The notes: generated by a model not told the origin, from the letters alone. 64,000 nt of DNA from Burkholderiaceae bacterium 26 (GCA_000955795.1 JYOB01000004.1:1-64000); one strand, 5' to 3'. Positions 25,618 through 35,450 are shown, counted from the first letter of the stretch. Program-made: numbers and translations.

Positions 25618-27309
25618 ATGCCCCCGGAAACCTCCGCGCATTGGCCGGCGCACCTTCCCCGTCATCTGACGCTGCCCGCGACCAATCTGTACTTCAACGC
25701 CGAGGTTTCGGCGGCCCGCTATCCGGACAAGCCGTTCATCGTCTTCTACGACACGCCCATCACGTTTGCGGAGTTCAAGGAGGAGACCGAGCGGATCGCA
25801 GGCTATCTGCAGCAGCGCTGCGGCGTGAAGACCGGGGAGCGCGTGCTGCTGTACATGCAGAACAGCCCGCAATGGATGCTCGCCTACTACGGCATCTTGC
25901 GCGCCAACGCCGTTGTCGTACCCGTCAACCCGATGAACATGACGGATGAGTTGCGTCACTACGTCGAGGACTGCGGCGCGCGCACGGCCTTCGTCGCGCA
26001 GAATTTGTACGAACGCATCGCGCCGCTCGTCGGTGATGCTGACGGGCAGCTTGCGCACACAATCGTCGCGACGTACAGCGATTATCTGAAGCAGCCATCC
26101 AGCCTCACGCCACCGGAGTTCGTCAGCGCGCCGCGCCATATCGACGGTGGGGACCGCACTGGCGTCACGCATTGGAACGACATGCTGGATGCGCGCATTG
26201 CGCCAGGGCCGCTGACCGCAGGGCCGGACGACCTCTGCGTGATGCCGTACACGTCGGGCACGACGGGTAAGCCCAAGGGCTGCATGCACACACATCGCAG
26301 CGTGATGTGCACCGCGCTCGGCGTGGTCAACTGGGCGAGCGGCACGCAGAACTCGATCCTGCTGTCGGTACTGCCGCTGTTCCATGTGACCGGCATGCAG
26401 AGTGGGCTGAACGCGCCGCTGTTCAGCGGCGCAACCGTCGTCGTACTGCCGCGCTGGGATCGTGATGCAGTCGGTCGCGCGATCGCACACCATCGGGTGA
26501 CGGACTGGTGGTCCATCTCCACCATGGCCGTCGATTTTCTATCGAACCCGAAGCTCGATGACTATGACCTGTCAAGCCTGCGTCTGGTGGCCGGTGGCGG
26601 CGCGGCGATGCCGGACGCTGTCGCCAAGAAACTGCACGACAAGATCGGCATCGAGTACATCGAAGGCTACGGCTTGTCGGAGACGATCGCCCCGACGCAC
26701 ATCAACCCGCTGCACCGGTCGAAGCCGAATTGCCTAGGCATTCCCATGTTCGATGTCGATGCCCGGATCATCGACCCGCAAACGCTCGAGGAACTGCCGC
26801 AAGGCGAGACCGGCGAAATCGTGACGCACGGCCCGCAGCTGATGCTAGGCTATTGGCGCAATCCCGAAGCCACGCGCGAAGCGTTCATCGAGATCGACGG
26901 CAAACGCTTTCTACGCACCGGCGACCTCGCCAGAAAAGACGAGGATGGCTATTTCTTCATGGCGGATCGCCTGAAGCGGATGATCAACGCGTCGGGCTAC
27001 AAGGTGTGGCCGGCCGAGGTCGAGACCATGCTGTATTACCACCCGGCGATTCAGGAAGTCTGCGTGATTGCCGCGCGTGACGCGCATCGCGGCGAGACGG
27101 TGAAGGCGTTTGTCGTGCGCAATCCACGGCATACGCAAGCCGTGACCGAGGACGACATCATCACGTGGGCCCGCGAGAACATGGCGGCGTACAAGGCACC
27201 GCGCATTGTCGAATTTGTCGAGTCATTGCCCAAATCGGGCACCGGCAAGATCATGTGGCGCGAGCTTCAGGAGCAGGAAGCCGCCAAGGCTGCACGAACC
27301 GCAAGCTGA
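25618..27309 (+). CDS. Acyl-CoA synthetase (AMP-forming)
   Basis: 563 residues. P-loop YTSGTTGKPKG near 216-226, YGLSETIAPTH near 350, TGDLARKDEDGYFF near 438 and the C-terminal hinge and lysine region DRLKRMINASGYKVWPAEVE, with SGTGKIMWREL at the end. Related to medium and long-chain fatty acid CoA ligases. In operon A it would activate the carboxylic acid formed by the oxidations for beta-oxidation. Confidence 0.9.
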   Translation: MPPETSAHWPAHLPRHLTLPATNLYFNAEVSAARYPDKPFIVFYDTPITFAEFKEETERIAGYLQQRCGVKTGERVLLYMQNSPQWMLAYYGILRANAVVVPVNPMNMTDELRHYVEDCGARTAFVAQNLYERIAPLVGDADGQLAHTIVATYSDYLKQPSSLTPPEFVSAPRHIDGGDRTGVTHWNDMLDARIAPGPLTAGPDDLCVMPYTSGTTGKPKGCMHTHRSVMCTALGVVNWASGTQNSILLSVLPLFHVTGMQSGLNAPLFSGATVVVLPRWDRDAVGRAIAHHRVTDWWSISTMAVDFLSNPKLDDYDLSSLRLVAGGGAAMPDAVAKKLHDKIGIEYIEGYGLSETIAPTHINPLHRSKPNCLGIPMFDVDARIIDPQTLEELPQGETGEIVTHGPQLMLGYWRNPEATREAFIEIDGKRFLRTGDLARKDEDGYFFMADRLKRMINASGYKVWPAEVETMLYYHPAIQEVCVIAARDAHRGETVKAFVVRNPRHTQAVTEDDIITWARENMAAYKAPRIVEFVESLPKSGTGKIMWRELQEQEAAKAARTAS

Positions 27310-27350
27310 GCCAATCACCGTAATCCGCATCCATCTCTGGAGACTCCACC

Positions 27351-27614
27351 GTGTTCACCCTTTCCGGCAAATTGCTACTGCTCGCTGTGTATGGCGTCGC
27401 AGCCGGCAGTTACCTGACGGCGTTGCCGCTAGGGCCGGACGCCGTCCACTGGGTGCGTGTCGCGGCTGCGGTGCTGCTCGCAGTGCATGCGCTTGAAGTG
27501 CTGATCTGCTTCAGAAAGGTGGCCTTGCACAAGGGGCCGGTGCTCGATAGCGTGCTGCTTACGCTGCTTTTCGGTGTACTGCACTGGAAGCCGATGGATG
27601 ATGCTGCGCGCTGA
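27351..27614 (+). CDS. Small membrane protein, DUF1145-like
   Basis: 87 residues, GTG start after CTGGAG. Two or three hydrophobic segments (LLLLAVYGVAAGSYLTALPL, VAAAVLLAVHALEVLICF) and LLFGVLHWKP at the end match the small DUF1145 membrane family. Last gene of operon A; function unknown. Confidence 0.65.
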   Translation: MFTLSGKLLLLAVYGVAAGSYLTALPLGPDAVHWVRVAAAVLLAVHALEVLICFRKVALHKGPVLDSVLLTLLFGVLHWKPMDDAAR

Positions 27615-27652
27615 TCGCGGAGTGCCCCCGACAGCAAACATCAATCGGTGGC

Positions 27653-28204
27653 TCAGATAGCGGCCTCAAAGAACGACAGCCCCGCCATGACAACCCCGAC
27701 CACCAGCAGTACGGTCGGGGTGCGCGTGTTGGCATCGAAACCAGGGTGCCGCGCCACACGGGCCTCCAATGCCCGATTCACCGACTGCAAGATCTGACGC
27801 TCGTCCGCATCGACCTTGTCGAAGATGTTCGTCAATGCGTTGTCCGTATCCGGAAAAGGATCGCGCAGGAGCTGCGCCGCATCGGCACTGGCACGCTGCA
27901 GGCTTGCGGCGGACAGCAGCGCCGATACCACCATGGAAGCAAGCGCGGCCATCGCAAAGCCCACGCGCACCATACCTCCAGGCGCGTGAAGGTCGACGCT
28001 GCCAAAGCGCAGGATCGACGCATACAGCGTGATCAATCCTGCCAGTGCCCCGAGCGATAGCGTGAACATCATGCGCAGATGGCTTGTGAGCAGCAGTCTG
28101 GCGCCCTCGATATGTTCCAGGTGGATCTTCACGAACGTATCGATCGCGAAGCGGCATGCCTCAAAACGTAGTTGGCGATCTTCGGACGCTTGTGCCTGAC
28201 TCAT
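27653..28204 (-). CDS. Membrane protein of unknown function
   Basis: 183 residues with hydrophobic segments near 50-65, 82-100 and 165-180 (TVLLVVGVVMAGLSFF). Cytosolic loops are charged (DKVDADERQILQSVNRAL). It converges on operon A with 38 bases between stops and lies just downstream of the outer-membrane efflux gene on the same strand, so it may share that transcript. No family recognised. Confidence 0.6.
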   Translation of the reverse strand: MSQAQASEDRQLRFEACRFAIDTFVKIHLEHIEGARLLLTSHLRMMFTLSLGALAGLITLYASILRFGSVDLHAPGGMVRVGFAMAALASMVVSALLSAASLQRASADAAQLLRDPFPDTDNALTNIFDKVDADERQILQSVNRALEARVARHPGFDANTRTPTVLLVVGVVMAGLSFFEAAI

Positions 28205-28246
28205 GCGCAGCCTCCTGATTGGCGAAAAAGCTGCCCCATATTCCTA

Positions 28247-29659
28247 TCAAACCGCGCCGGCAAACACGCGACGCAGGCCTACGGCAGCCGCCCAACGCGC
28301 GCCTTCTGCCTGGCTGACGGCATCCTGCGCACGCAGGTAGCTGCGCCGCGCATCCAATACCGAGCTCACATCTGTCAGGCCGGCATCGAACAGGCGTTCG
28401 GCACGCACTGCCGCTGTTTCGCCGGCAGCCTGCGCCTGCTGCCACTTGCTCAAAGAGGCCTCCGAGGTGGACCACTGTGCCAAGGCCACCTCGGCGTCCG
28501 ACAATGCGGCCAGCATGGCTTTTTCATATTCGGCCATCGCTTCGCTGGCCCTGGCCTCGTTGACCGCAATGTTCGCGCGGATACGCCCGCCATCCAGGAT
28601 CGGCAACGTCAGCGAGACGCCATAACCCAGTACCACCTGCGGAGACGCAGATTGGCCAACGATCGCCGTCCGTTCACGCGTGTTGGCCCACTCGATCTGC
28701 AGGCGGGGATAGATCTCTCGACGTGCCACGCCCACGCGTGCCAGAGCGGCATCCAGCGCGCGAGCTTGGCGCAAGACATCCGGGCGGCGCTCCAGCAGTT
28801 CGCCAGGCAGCAAGGGGGCCGGCGCCTGCGGAGCGGTGGCGGTCGCCTGCAAATTCAGCACTGGCGCTTCGCTCACGCCCAGCAACACGGCCAGTTGTCG
28901 ATGGCGCACCCGCAGGGAACCATCCAGTTGCTCCGTAACGGCCTGCTCCTGTGCCAGCTCTGCCTGCCAGCGCTCCACATCCACCGAAGTGGCCTGGCCC
29001 GCGTCGAACTTGCGGCGAACCACTTCGACCTGGCGCTGCGCAACGGCAATCGCCTGACGGTTCAGCGCCACGCGGTGCGAGAGCGTCTGCAGCTCGAAGT
29101 AGGCGGTTGCCACATCAGCCGCGAGTGCGATCTGCGTTGCCCGCAACGCCTGAGTAGCCGCTTGTGCATCCGCCTGAGCTGCGTCGACAGCCAGAGCACC
29201 TCGCCCGAAGACATCGACCTCCCAGCTCGCGCGTAGGCCACCGAAGCTGCGCTCGGCGCGTGGGTCGATACCTGTCTCCCGGCCACGCTGCGCCCCCGCG
29301 ACGGCACCCAACTGAGGCAGGCGCTCAGCCTGCGCCCCATCCGTCAGCGCGCGTGCCTGGGCCAGGCGGGCCGCTGCGATCTTCAGGTCTCGGTTCGACT
29401 TCAGCGCTGTATCAATCAGCGCATCCAGTTCATTGCTACCGAAGTCGCGCCACCACTCGGCAGCCACGACGCCTTTGGTAGCAATTGCGCTTTCGCTCCA
29501 TTGGCTGGGCACGTTGACGGTGGTTGTCGCCGGCGCGGAGCCGGCCGGGGCCGTGGCGCAGCCGGCCAACCCAATCAGAGTGACCACCGCGGCGCCAAGT
29601 AGCGTCTGGCGCGTGGTGCGGCGGAATACGGGGGCAACAGAAGAAGTCAGGGGGTACAT
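28247..29659 (-). CDS. Outer-membrane efflux protein (NodT/OprM-type lipoprotein)
   Basis: 470 residues with a lipobox LIGLAGCATAP (Cys near 34) and the two long repeated coiled-coil regions of TolC-like channels (SNRDLKIAAARLAQARALTD, then RVGVARREIYPRLQIEW). It would form the outer-membrane duct of the adjacent RND pump. It is divergent from a TetR gene and the pump genes; the shared gap holds a palindromic operator. Confidence 0.9.
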   Translation of the reverse strand: MYPLTSSVAPVFRRTTRQTLLGAAVVTLIGLAGCATAPAGSAPATTTVNVPSQWSESAIATKGVVAAEWWRDFGSNELDALIDTALKSNRDLKIAAARLAQARALTDGAQAERLPQLGAVAGAQRGRETGIDPRAERSFGGLRASWEVDVFGRGALAVDAAQADAQAATQALRATQIALAADVATAYFELQTLSHRVALNRQAIAVAQRQVEVVRRKFDAGQATSVDVERWQAELAQEQAVTEQLDGSLRVRHRQLAVLLGVSEAPVLNLQATATAPQAPAPLLPGELLERRPDVLRQARALDAALARVGVARREIYPRLQIEWANTRERTAIVGQSASPQVVLGYGVSLTLPILDGGRIRANIAVNEARASEAMAEYEKAMLAALSDAEVALAQWSTSEASLSKWQQAQAAGETAAVRAERLFDAGLTDVSSVLDARRSYLRAQDAVSQAEGARWAAAVGLRRVFAGAV

Positions 29660-29700
29660 GCAATAGCTCCGGGCATTGACGAGTCGATTTCTTTAACTAT

Positions 29701-29714
29701 ACTATACGTATAGT
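29701..29714. promoter_or_regulatory. TetR operator of the efflux system
   Basis: ACTATACGTATAGT is a perfect 14-base palindrome, flanked by further partial symmetry, in the 79-base gap between the outer-membrane gene and the TetR gene. TATACT-type -10 elements overlap it, so bound repressor would block both directions. Confidence 0.7.
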
Positions 29715-29738
29715 AAAGTTCCAACATGAGGAGATCCC

Positions 29739-30296
29739 ATGGCTGCACCCAACGAGTCCTCCAACTCTCGCGACAAGATTCTCGATGCCGCAGCAGACCT
29801 TCTTGCCGAGCGCGGTGTGACCCAGCTCACCATCCAGGCGACGGCAGATGCCGTCGGCATCACCAAAGCCGGGCTGATCTATCACTTCAAGACACGTGAC
29901 GATCTGCTCACTGCCCTGGTCGAGCGCATGGTGGCCGAGCTGGATGCACAGGTCGGCGTACCAGCGCCGGACGATGCCGAGCCGATTTCGCTACGGGCAA
30001 AAATGGCCGAGCTGACAAGTTTCACCTTCGACATGCCTGCCAGCCAGAAAAAGCTCATGGCCAACATGTTGGCGGCGGCCTCGGCTCACCCTCACCTGCT
30101 ACCGCCGGTCCAAGCGCTGTTTACCCGCAGCTATGAAGCTTTGGACCACGGCCCCAAGGCCGGTCTTGCGCAACTGCTGTCCGTGGCGCTGGACGGCCTG
30201 CTGCTGATCGAACTCCTTCAGCTGCACGAGTTCACCCCCGACCAGCGCGCCGCCATGCGCAAGACGGTGGAAGAACTGGCGCGCGGTCTGCCCTAA
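29739..30296 (+). CDS. TetR-family repressor of the efflux operon
   Basis: 185 residues. Helix-turn-helix at about 8-55 (KILDAAADLLAERGVTQLTIQ region, then GITKAGLIYHFKTRDDLL). Ribosome site GAGGAGA. Transcribed with the membrane-fusion and RND genes and divergent from the outer-membrane gene, so it probably controls all four and responds to a pump substrate. Confidence 0.88.
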   Translation: MAAPNESSNSRDKILDAAADLLAERGVTQLTIQATADAVGITKAGLIYHFKTRDDLLTALVERMVAELDAQVGVPAPDDAEPISLRAKMAELTSFTFDMPASQKKLMANMLAAASAHPHLLPPVQALFTRSYEALDHGPKAGLAQLLSVALDGLLLIELLQLHEFTPDQRAAMRKTVEELARGLP

Positions 30297-30330
30297 TCCC
30301 TCCCCACCGCTTCGATTCAAAGGTTGTCCC

Positions 30331-31473
30331 ATGCGTACCCATTTCCAGCGCGCCGCCAGGCTCACGGTCCTCGCGGCCGTGGCGTCAGCATTCGTCTTGA
30401 GCGCTTGCTCCCCATCCGCCACGCAGGTGGCCGCACCTCCCAAGCCAGTCAAAGTCGAGGTCGTCGGCGCAGTCCAGGCCAGAGCATCCGCCGACAGCTT
30501 CGTCGGCACGCTGCGCGCACGCCAGCGCAGTGACCTGGGCTTCGAGGCCGCCGGACGAGTGATCGCGATTCCCGTCGAGGTGGGTGACCGTGTGCGTGCG
30601 GGCCAGGTGCTCGCAAGGCTCGATGAGTCTCCAGCCCGCTGGCGCCTGAACAAGGCTGAAGCCGATCGTGCCGCCGCAGCAGCAACCGCGGTAGAACGCC
30701 GTGCCCAATTGCAGCAGCAAGAGGCGCTGGCACGAGACAAGATCATTTCGCAGACGGCGCTGGAATCTGCACGGGCCGCCCACCAGCTTGCGCAAAGTCA
30801 GCTGGCGGCAGCCGATGCCGCACTCGCTACGGCCCGCCGAGATCTGGCGCTCACCCACATCACCGCCCCGTTTGACGGCGAAATCGTGGCGCGCCTGGCG
30901 CAGCCTTTCTCCGACGTTGCGCCGGGCCAGGCCATCCTGCAGATTCAGGCCGGCAACGCACTGGAGGTGGTTGCCATGCTGCCCGACAGCGTCGCCACCA
31001 CCCTCTCTTCTGGGGACAGCGCCCAGGGCAAGAGCGGCTCCGAGTCATTCCCGCTTGCGCTGGAACGACTGTCCGCACGCAGCGACAACGGCTCGCTGGT
31101 GCAGGCAATCTTCCGTGTGCCGCAAAGTGCGGCAACCTCGAAACATCTGCGCAGCGGTGGCGTCGTGTCGGTCGAGTTGGCCAACCGCAACCCGCCCAAC
31201 GCGATCACCGTGCCGGCGCCTGCCGTCATGTGGGGCGACAAGCCCGGCCAGGCTGCCGTCTTTGTGCTGGACCAGGCTGGCAAGCTGCAGCGTCGCCCGG
31301 TGCAAGCCGGCACCGCCGTACAGCGCGAGGGCCGCGTCACAGTGTCCCAGGGCCTGACGGCGGGCGACCGTGTGATCGTCGCGGGCACCGCTTTCCTGCA
31401 TGAAGGCCAGCTTGCTCAAGCGCATCCGACGCAGACCTTCCTTCAAGGCGCAACGGAAGGGGTCGCGCAATGA
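30331..31473 (+). CDS. RND membrane-fusion (periplasmic adaptor) lipoprotein
   Basis: 380 residues with lipobox FVLSACSPS. Lipoyl half domains around ARQRSDLGFEAAGRVIAIPVE split by a coiled-coil hairpin rich in Ala and Gln (about 110-165), then LTHITAPFDGEIVARLAQPF and a beta-barrel domain. It links the outer-membrane channel to the RND pump. Its stop overlaps the pump start by 4 bases. Confidence 0.9.
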   Translation: MRTHFQRAARLTVLAAVASAFVLSACSPSATQVAAPPKPVKVEVVGAVQARASADSFVGTLRARQRSDLGFEAAGRVIAIPVEVGDRVRAGQVLARLDESPARWRLNKAEADRAAAAATAVERRAQLQQQEALARDKIISQTALESARAAHQLAQSQLAAADAALATARRDLALTHITAPFDGEIVARLAQPFSDVAPGQAILQIQAGNALEVVAMLPDSVATTLSSGDSAQGKSGSESFPLALERLSARSDNGSLVQAIFRVPQSAATSKHLRSGGVVSVELANRNPPNAITVPAPAVMWGDKPGQAAVFVLDQAGKLQRRPVQAGTAVQREGRVTVSQGLTAGDRVIVAGTAFLHEGQLAQAHPTQTFLQGATEGVAQ

Positions 31474-34400
31474 AACTCACCGAAAACGCGTTCAACAGTA
31501 CCCGCCTGACGTTCTTCGCCGCGCTACTGATTCTGGTATCGGGCGTCTTTGCCTTCCTCAGCTTCCCCTCGCAAGAGGAGCCCTCCACCACCGTCCGTGA
31601 CGCGATCGTCATCGTGGCCAACCCCGGCCTGCCCGCAGAGCGCATGGAACAGTTGGTCGCGCGCCCGCTGGAAGAGCGGTTGCGCCAGCTGCCCGAGCTC
31701 AAGCACGTGACCAGCACGGTGCGCCCCGGCACCGTCATCCTGCAGGTCAACCTGCGCGATGAAGTGCGCGACCTGATGCCGGTCTGGCAGCGCATGCGCG
31801 CGAAGATCGAAGAGGCTCGCCCCCTGTTCCCCGCCGGCACGCTGCCGCCGCAAATCAACGACGACTTTGGCCGCGTGGCCATCGCCTCGATCGCCGTGAC
31901 GGCACCGGGCTTCTCGATGAGCGAGATGCGCGAGCCGCTCAAACGCCTGCGTGAGGGCATCTATGCCATCAAGGGCGTACAGGGCGTGACCTTCCACGGG
32001 CTGCAGGACGAACGCGTTTATATCGAATTCGACCGCACACGCCTCGCAGGCCTGGGCCTGGGCGCTAACGCCGTACTGCAGCAACTGCACCAACAGAACG
32101 TCGTGCTCTCGGGCGGACAGGTCGTGCTCTCGGGCCTGAACAGTGCTGTGGTCGCATCAGGTGAGATCCGCTCGCTGGAGGCGCTGCGTGATTTCGTGCT
32201 GGCCGTGCCCGCCAGCGCTGGCACGGTACCGGCCACCGTCCGCCTGGGTGACATCGCCCAGATTCGCGTGCTGCCCGCTGACCCGCCGGAGTCTGCGGCC
32301 ATCTACCGCGGCGATAACGCCGTGGTGCTGGGTGTTTCGATGCGCTCCGGCCAGAACATCAAGATGCTGGGCCAGGAACTCAAGGAGCGCGTGGCTCTGT
32401 TGGAGCAGCAGTTGCCTGCCGGTTTCTCGCTGGACTTCGTGACCTATCAAGCTGACGTGGTCGATCGCGAGATGGGCAGCATGAACCGCGTGATGGCAGA
32501 AACCATCATCATCGTGATGGCGGTGGTGGTGCTGTTTCTGGGCTGGCGCGCCGGCATCATCGTCGGCAGCATCGTGCCGCTCACGATTCTCGCCACGCTG
32601 CTGGTGATGCGCGCCTTGAGCATCGAGCTGCATATCGTTTCAATGGCGGCCATCATCATTGCGCTGGGCCTGCTGGTAGACAACGGCATCGTAATTGCGG
32701 AAGACGTCGAGCGACGTCTGGCCATGGGCGAAGACCGCAGAACGGCCTGCATCCGCGCTGGGCAATCGCTGGGGATTCCGCTGCTGACCTCTTCGCTGGT
32801 CATCATCTTCGCCTTCTCGCCATTCTTCTTCGGCAACACCACCGTCAATGAATACCTGCGGCCGCTGGTGATCGTGGTGGCGTTGTCGTTGCTGAGCTCG
32901 TGGCTGCTGTGCCTGACGGTGACGCCGCTGTTGTGCTACTTCTTCCTGAAGCCCGGGCACCACAATGCCGACGTGCCGCCGAAGGAGACCGGCTTCTACG
33001 CAGGCTATGCGCGGGTGATCCGCAAGGTGCTGGAGCACAAGGGCAAGATGCTGGCCGTGATGACGGTGCTGTTCATCGGCTCGATGGTGCTGCTTTCGCG
33101 TGTGCCGGCCGGGTTCCTGCCCCCGTCGGAACGCCCGCAATACCAGGTTGCAATCGAGCTGCAGCCGGGCAGCGATGCGCGACGCACGCAAACCGTGGTG
33201 CGCGACCTGAGCCACTGGCTGAGCGACAAGAAAGCCAACCCCGAAGTCACGACCAGCATCGGTTACGTGGCAGATGGGGGCCCCCGCGTCGTACTGGTGC
33301 TCAGTCCGCCGTTGCCGGCCTCGCACGTCGGCTACTTCACAGTGAGCGTGCAGAGCGCGAAAGATGTTGCGCCCATGATCGAGCGCACACGCCAGTGGAT
33401 GGCGCAGCGCTATCCCGATGTACGCGTGGATGCCAAGCGCTTCTCACGCAGTTCAAACGATGCGGGCACGGTGGCCTACCGGATCAGCGGCCCGGACGAA
33501 ACCGTACTGCGCGACATTGGCACCAAGATCGAAGGCGTGCTGCGCCCGCTGCCCGGGATGGTGCAGGTGCGCAACGATTGGGGCCCGCGCGTGCCGCGTG
33601 TGGACGTGCAGATCGACCAACGCAAGGCGCGCCGCCTGGGCATCAGCAGCGAAGACATCGCCACCTCGCTCGGCGCCCGTTATACCGGCGTGGAGGTGTC
33701 CGTCCTGCGCGACGGCGACACGCTCGTGCCGCTGGTGGTGCGCGGCAGCGATGCTGAACGTGCCCGCCCCGAAGACTTGGCCAACACGCTGATCCACCCG
33801 GCCAGCGGTGCAGCACCTGTGCCCCTGTCTGCACTGGCGAGTGTGTCGCTGTCTTCCGAGCCGTCGGCCATCCGCCGGCGCGACTTGGTGCGCACGCTGA
33901 CCGTGGAGGGCCGCAGTACGGAGGCCACCGCGCAGCAGACCGTCGACCGTGCGGTCCCGGGCATCGCGAAGATCGCGCTGCCCCCCGGCTACCGTATCGA
34001 GATGGGCGCCGAGATCGAGGAAGCTGCCGATTCCAACGCGTCGCTCAAGACCTACCTGCCGCTCGCGGTGGTGGCCATGCTGCTGCTGTTCGTCTGGCAG
34101 TTCAACTCGTTCCGCAAGCTGACGCTGATCGTGGGCATCATCCCGTTTGCGATGATCGGTGTGGCGCCGGCACTGCTGCTCGGCGGCGAGCCGTTGGGCT
34201 TCATGGCCAACTTCGGCATCCTGTCGCTGGCCGGCATCATCGTGAACAACGCGGTGCTGCTGCTCGAGCGCATCGAGGCCGAGTTGGCTGCTGGCAAGCC
34301 CAGGCGTGAAGCCGTGGTGTCGGCTGCCGTGGCGCGGCTGCGCCCCATCGTTATGACCAAGCTGACGTGCGTGGCGGGTCTGATCCCCCTGCTGCTGTTT

Positions 34401-34577
34401 GGCGGCAGCCTGTGGGCGGGCATGGCGCTGACCATCATTGGCGGGCTCTTGCTGGGCACGTTGATTACGCTGGGTCTGGTGCCGGTGCTTTACGAACTGC
34501 TATTCGGCGGCCGGCTGGCGCGCTGGCTGGAACAACGCCGCAGCGGCGAGCCCTCCGGATCCGCCGCTCACTCCTGA
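31470..34577 (+). CDS. RND-family efflux permease
   Basis: 1035 residues, the usual size of inner-membrane RND pumps: transmembrane helix at 13-30, a large periplasmic porter domain, helices at about 335-540, a second porter domain and helices at about 865-1020. In the fourth helix the motif reads LVDNGIVIAED, where classic drug pumps have two adjacent Asp; the second is Asn. The late segment AGIIVNNAVLLLERIE is typical. Exports a toxic compound using the proton gradient, with the adaptor and outer-membrane protein. Confidence 0.92.
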   Translation: MKLTENAFNSTRLTFFAALLILVSGVFAFLSFPSQEEPSTTVRDAIVIVANPGLPAERMEQLVARPLEERLRQLPELKHVTSTVRPGTVILQVNLRDEVRDLMPVWQRMRAKIEEARPLFPAGTLPPQINDDFGRVAIASIAVTAPGFSMSEMREPLKRLREGIYAIKGVQGVTFHGLQDERVYIEFDRTRLAGLGLGANAVLQQLHQQNVVLSGGQVVLSGLNSAVVASGEIRSLEALRDFVLAVPASAGTVPATVRLGDIAQIRVLPADPPESAAIYRGDNAVVLGVSMRSGQNIKMLGQELKERVALLEQQLPAGFSLDFVTYQADVVDREMGSMNRVMAETIIIVMAVVVLFLGWRAGIIVGSIVPLTILATLLVMRALSIELHIVSMAAIIIALGLLVDNGIVIAEDVERRLAMGEDRRTACIRAGQSLGIPLLTSSLVIIFAFSPFFFGNTTVNEYLRPLVIVVALSLLSSWLLCLTVTPLLCYFFLKPGHHNADVPPKETGFYAGYARVIRKVLEHKGKMLAVMTVLFIGSMVLLSRVPAGFLPPSERPQYQVAIELQPGSDARRTQTVVRDLSHWLSDKKANPEVTTSIGYVADGGPRVVLVLSPPLPASHVGYFTVSVQSAKDVAPMIERTRQWMAQRYPDVRVDAKRFSRSSNDAGTVAYRISGPDETVLRDIGTKIEGVLRPLPGMVQVRNDWGPRVPRVDVQIDQRKARRLGISSEDIATSLGARYTGVEVSVLRDGDTLVPLVVRGSDAERARPEDLANTLIHPASGAAPVPLSALASVSLSSEPSAIRRRDLVRTLTVEGRSTEATAQQTVDRAVPGIAKIALPPGYRIEMGAEIEEAADSNASLKTYLPLAVVAMLLLFVWQFNSFRKLTLIVGIIPFAMIGVAPALLLGGEPLGFMANFGILSLAGIIVNNAVLLLERIEAELAAGKPRREAVVSAAVARLRPIVMTKLTCVAGLIPLLLFGGSLWAGMALTIIGGLLLGTLITLGLVPVLYELLFGGRLARWLEQRRSGEPSGSAAHS

Positions 34578-34622
34578 TGCAACGCAGGTCTTGATATAGG
34601 GCCTGCACTGCGTCGATCTCTT

Positions 34623-34665
34623 AAAGCCAACGGGGTGGTCTGAAGGGCCACCCCGTTGGCTTTTT
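34623..34665. terminator. Bidirectional rho-independent terminator
   Basis: A 16-base perfect stem (AAAGCCAACGGGGTGG and its complement) with a 9-base loop, followed by TTTTT on the plus strand and preceded by A residues, between the RND gene and the convergent TetR gene. Confidence 0.9.
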
Positions 34666-34685
34666 GGCATGTCGAAACTTCGCGG

Positions 34686-35387
34686 TTAGATGGCCGAGGG
34701 CTCGGCAGTCAGCGGTGGAGGCACCGGAAGTGCTGCACCTGGAGAGGGATTGCGTAGCAGCCCATGCAACAGCAGCGATACCACATGCGTGATGAACACC
34801 TTCGGCTCCAGCGCCTTGGCTGTACAGATGCCGAAGGAGTGCTTCCACATCTTCAGAAACAGCATCGGTGCGACCAGAGCCAGTGTGGTTTGGTGCACAT
34901 CGGTTTCTCGAAAATCGCCCCGCGCCACGCCGCGCGCCAGGATGCGAGCAAACAGCCGATCGTAGCGCTCTATGACTTCCACGCTGTAGTACTGCACGAG
35001 ATCGGGGAAGTTGCCCGATTCGGCGATCAACAGTTTGGTCAGCCCCGAGGCAGGGGATTCACCAATTCGCTCCCACCAGCCCATCAAAATCTCATGCAGC
35101 AGCGCCTCGCTGGTGCCTTCGAAGGTATCAATGAAGACTTCGCCTTCAGCCAACACAGGCAGGAGGTTTTCCTGGATCACTGCCTTGAACAGTTCTTCCT
35201 TGCCAGCGAAATACAGGTAGACCGTGCCCTTGGATACCCCAGCGGCCGAGGCGACGTCTTCCAGCCGCGTGGCCGCATAGCCGCGCGCAACGAACAGGGC
35301 CAACGCAGCGGAGACCAACTCTTGCGGCCGGGCTTCCTTACGTCGCACCCAACGTTTAGCGGACGGCACGCTGCCTTGGCGCTTCAC
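34686..35387 (-). CDS. TetR-family regulator (AcrR-like)
   Basis: About 233 residues. I take the GTG at 35387 because GGAG lies 8 bases before it; another GTG three codons earlier overlaps that site. Basic N-terminus, helix-turn-helix at about 25-70 (LVSAALALFVARGYAATRLE, ASAAGVSKGTVYLYFAGKEE), C-terminal AcrR-like dimer domain. It lies downstream of operon B, but a hairpin separates them. Its target may be the neighbouring efflux system or itself. Confidence 0.85.
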   Translation of the reverse strand: MKRQGSVPSAKRWVRRKEARPQELVSAALALFVARGYAATRLEDVASAAGVSKGTVYLYFAGKEELFKAVIQENLLPVLAEGEVFIDTFEGTSEALLHEILMGWWERIGESPASGLTKLLIAESGNFPDLVQYYSVEVIERYDRLFARILARGVARGDFRETDVHQTTLALVAPMLFLKMWKHSFGICTAKALEPKVFITHVVSLLLHGLLRNPSPGAALPVPPPLTAEPSAI

Positions 35388-35400
35388 GAAACTCACTCCA

Positions 35401-35423
35401 AAAGGCTCATTCTGAGAGCCTTT
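35401..35423 (-). terminator. Inverted repeat: terminator of operon B or TetR operator
   Basis: AAAGGCTC-N7-GAGCCTTT, followed on the minus strand by a T run (GCCTTTTGG). It lies 28 bases after the last gene of operon B and just before the TetR start, so it could end the operon, bind the TetR protein, or both. Confidence 0.55.
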
Positions 35424-35450
35424 AAAGGAATCGTTACGAAAGCAGCGTGA

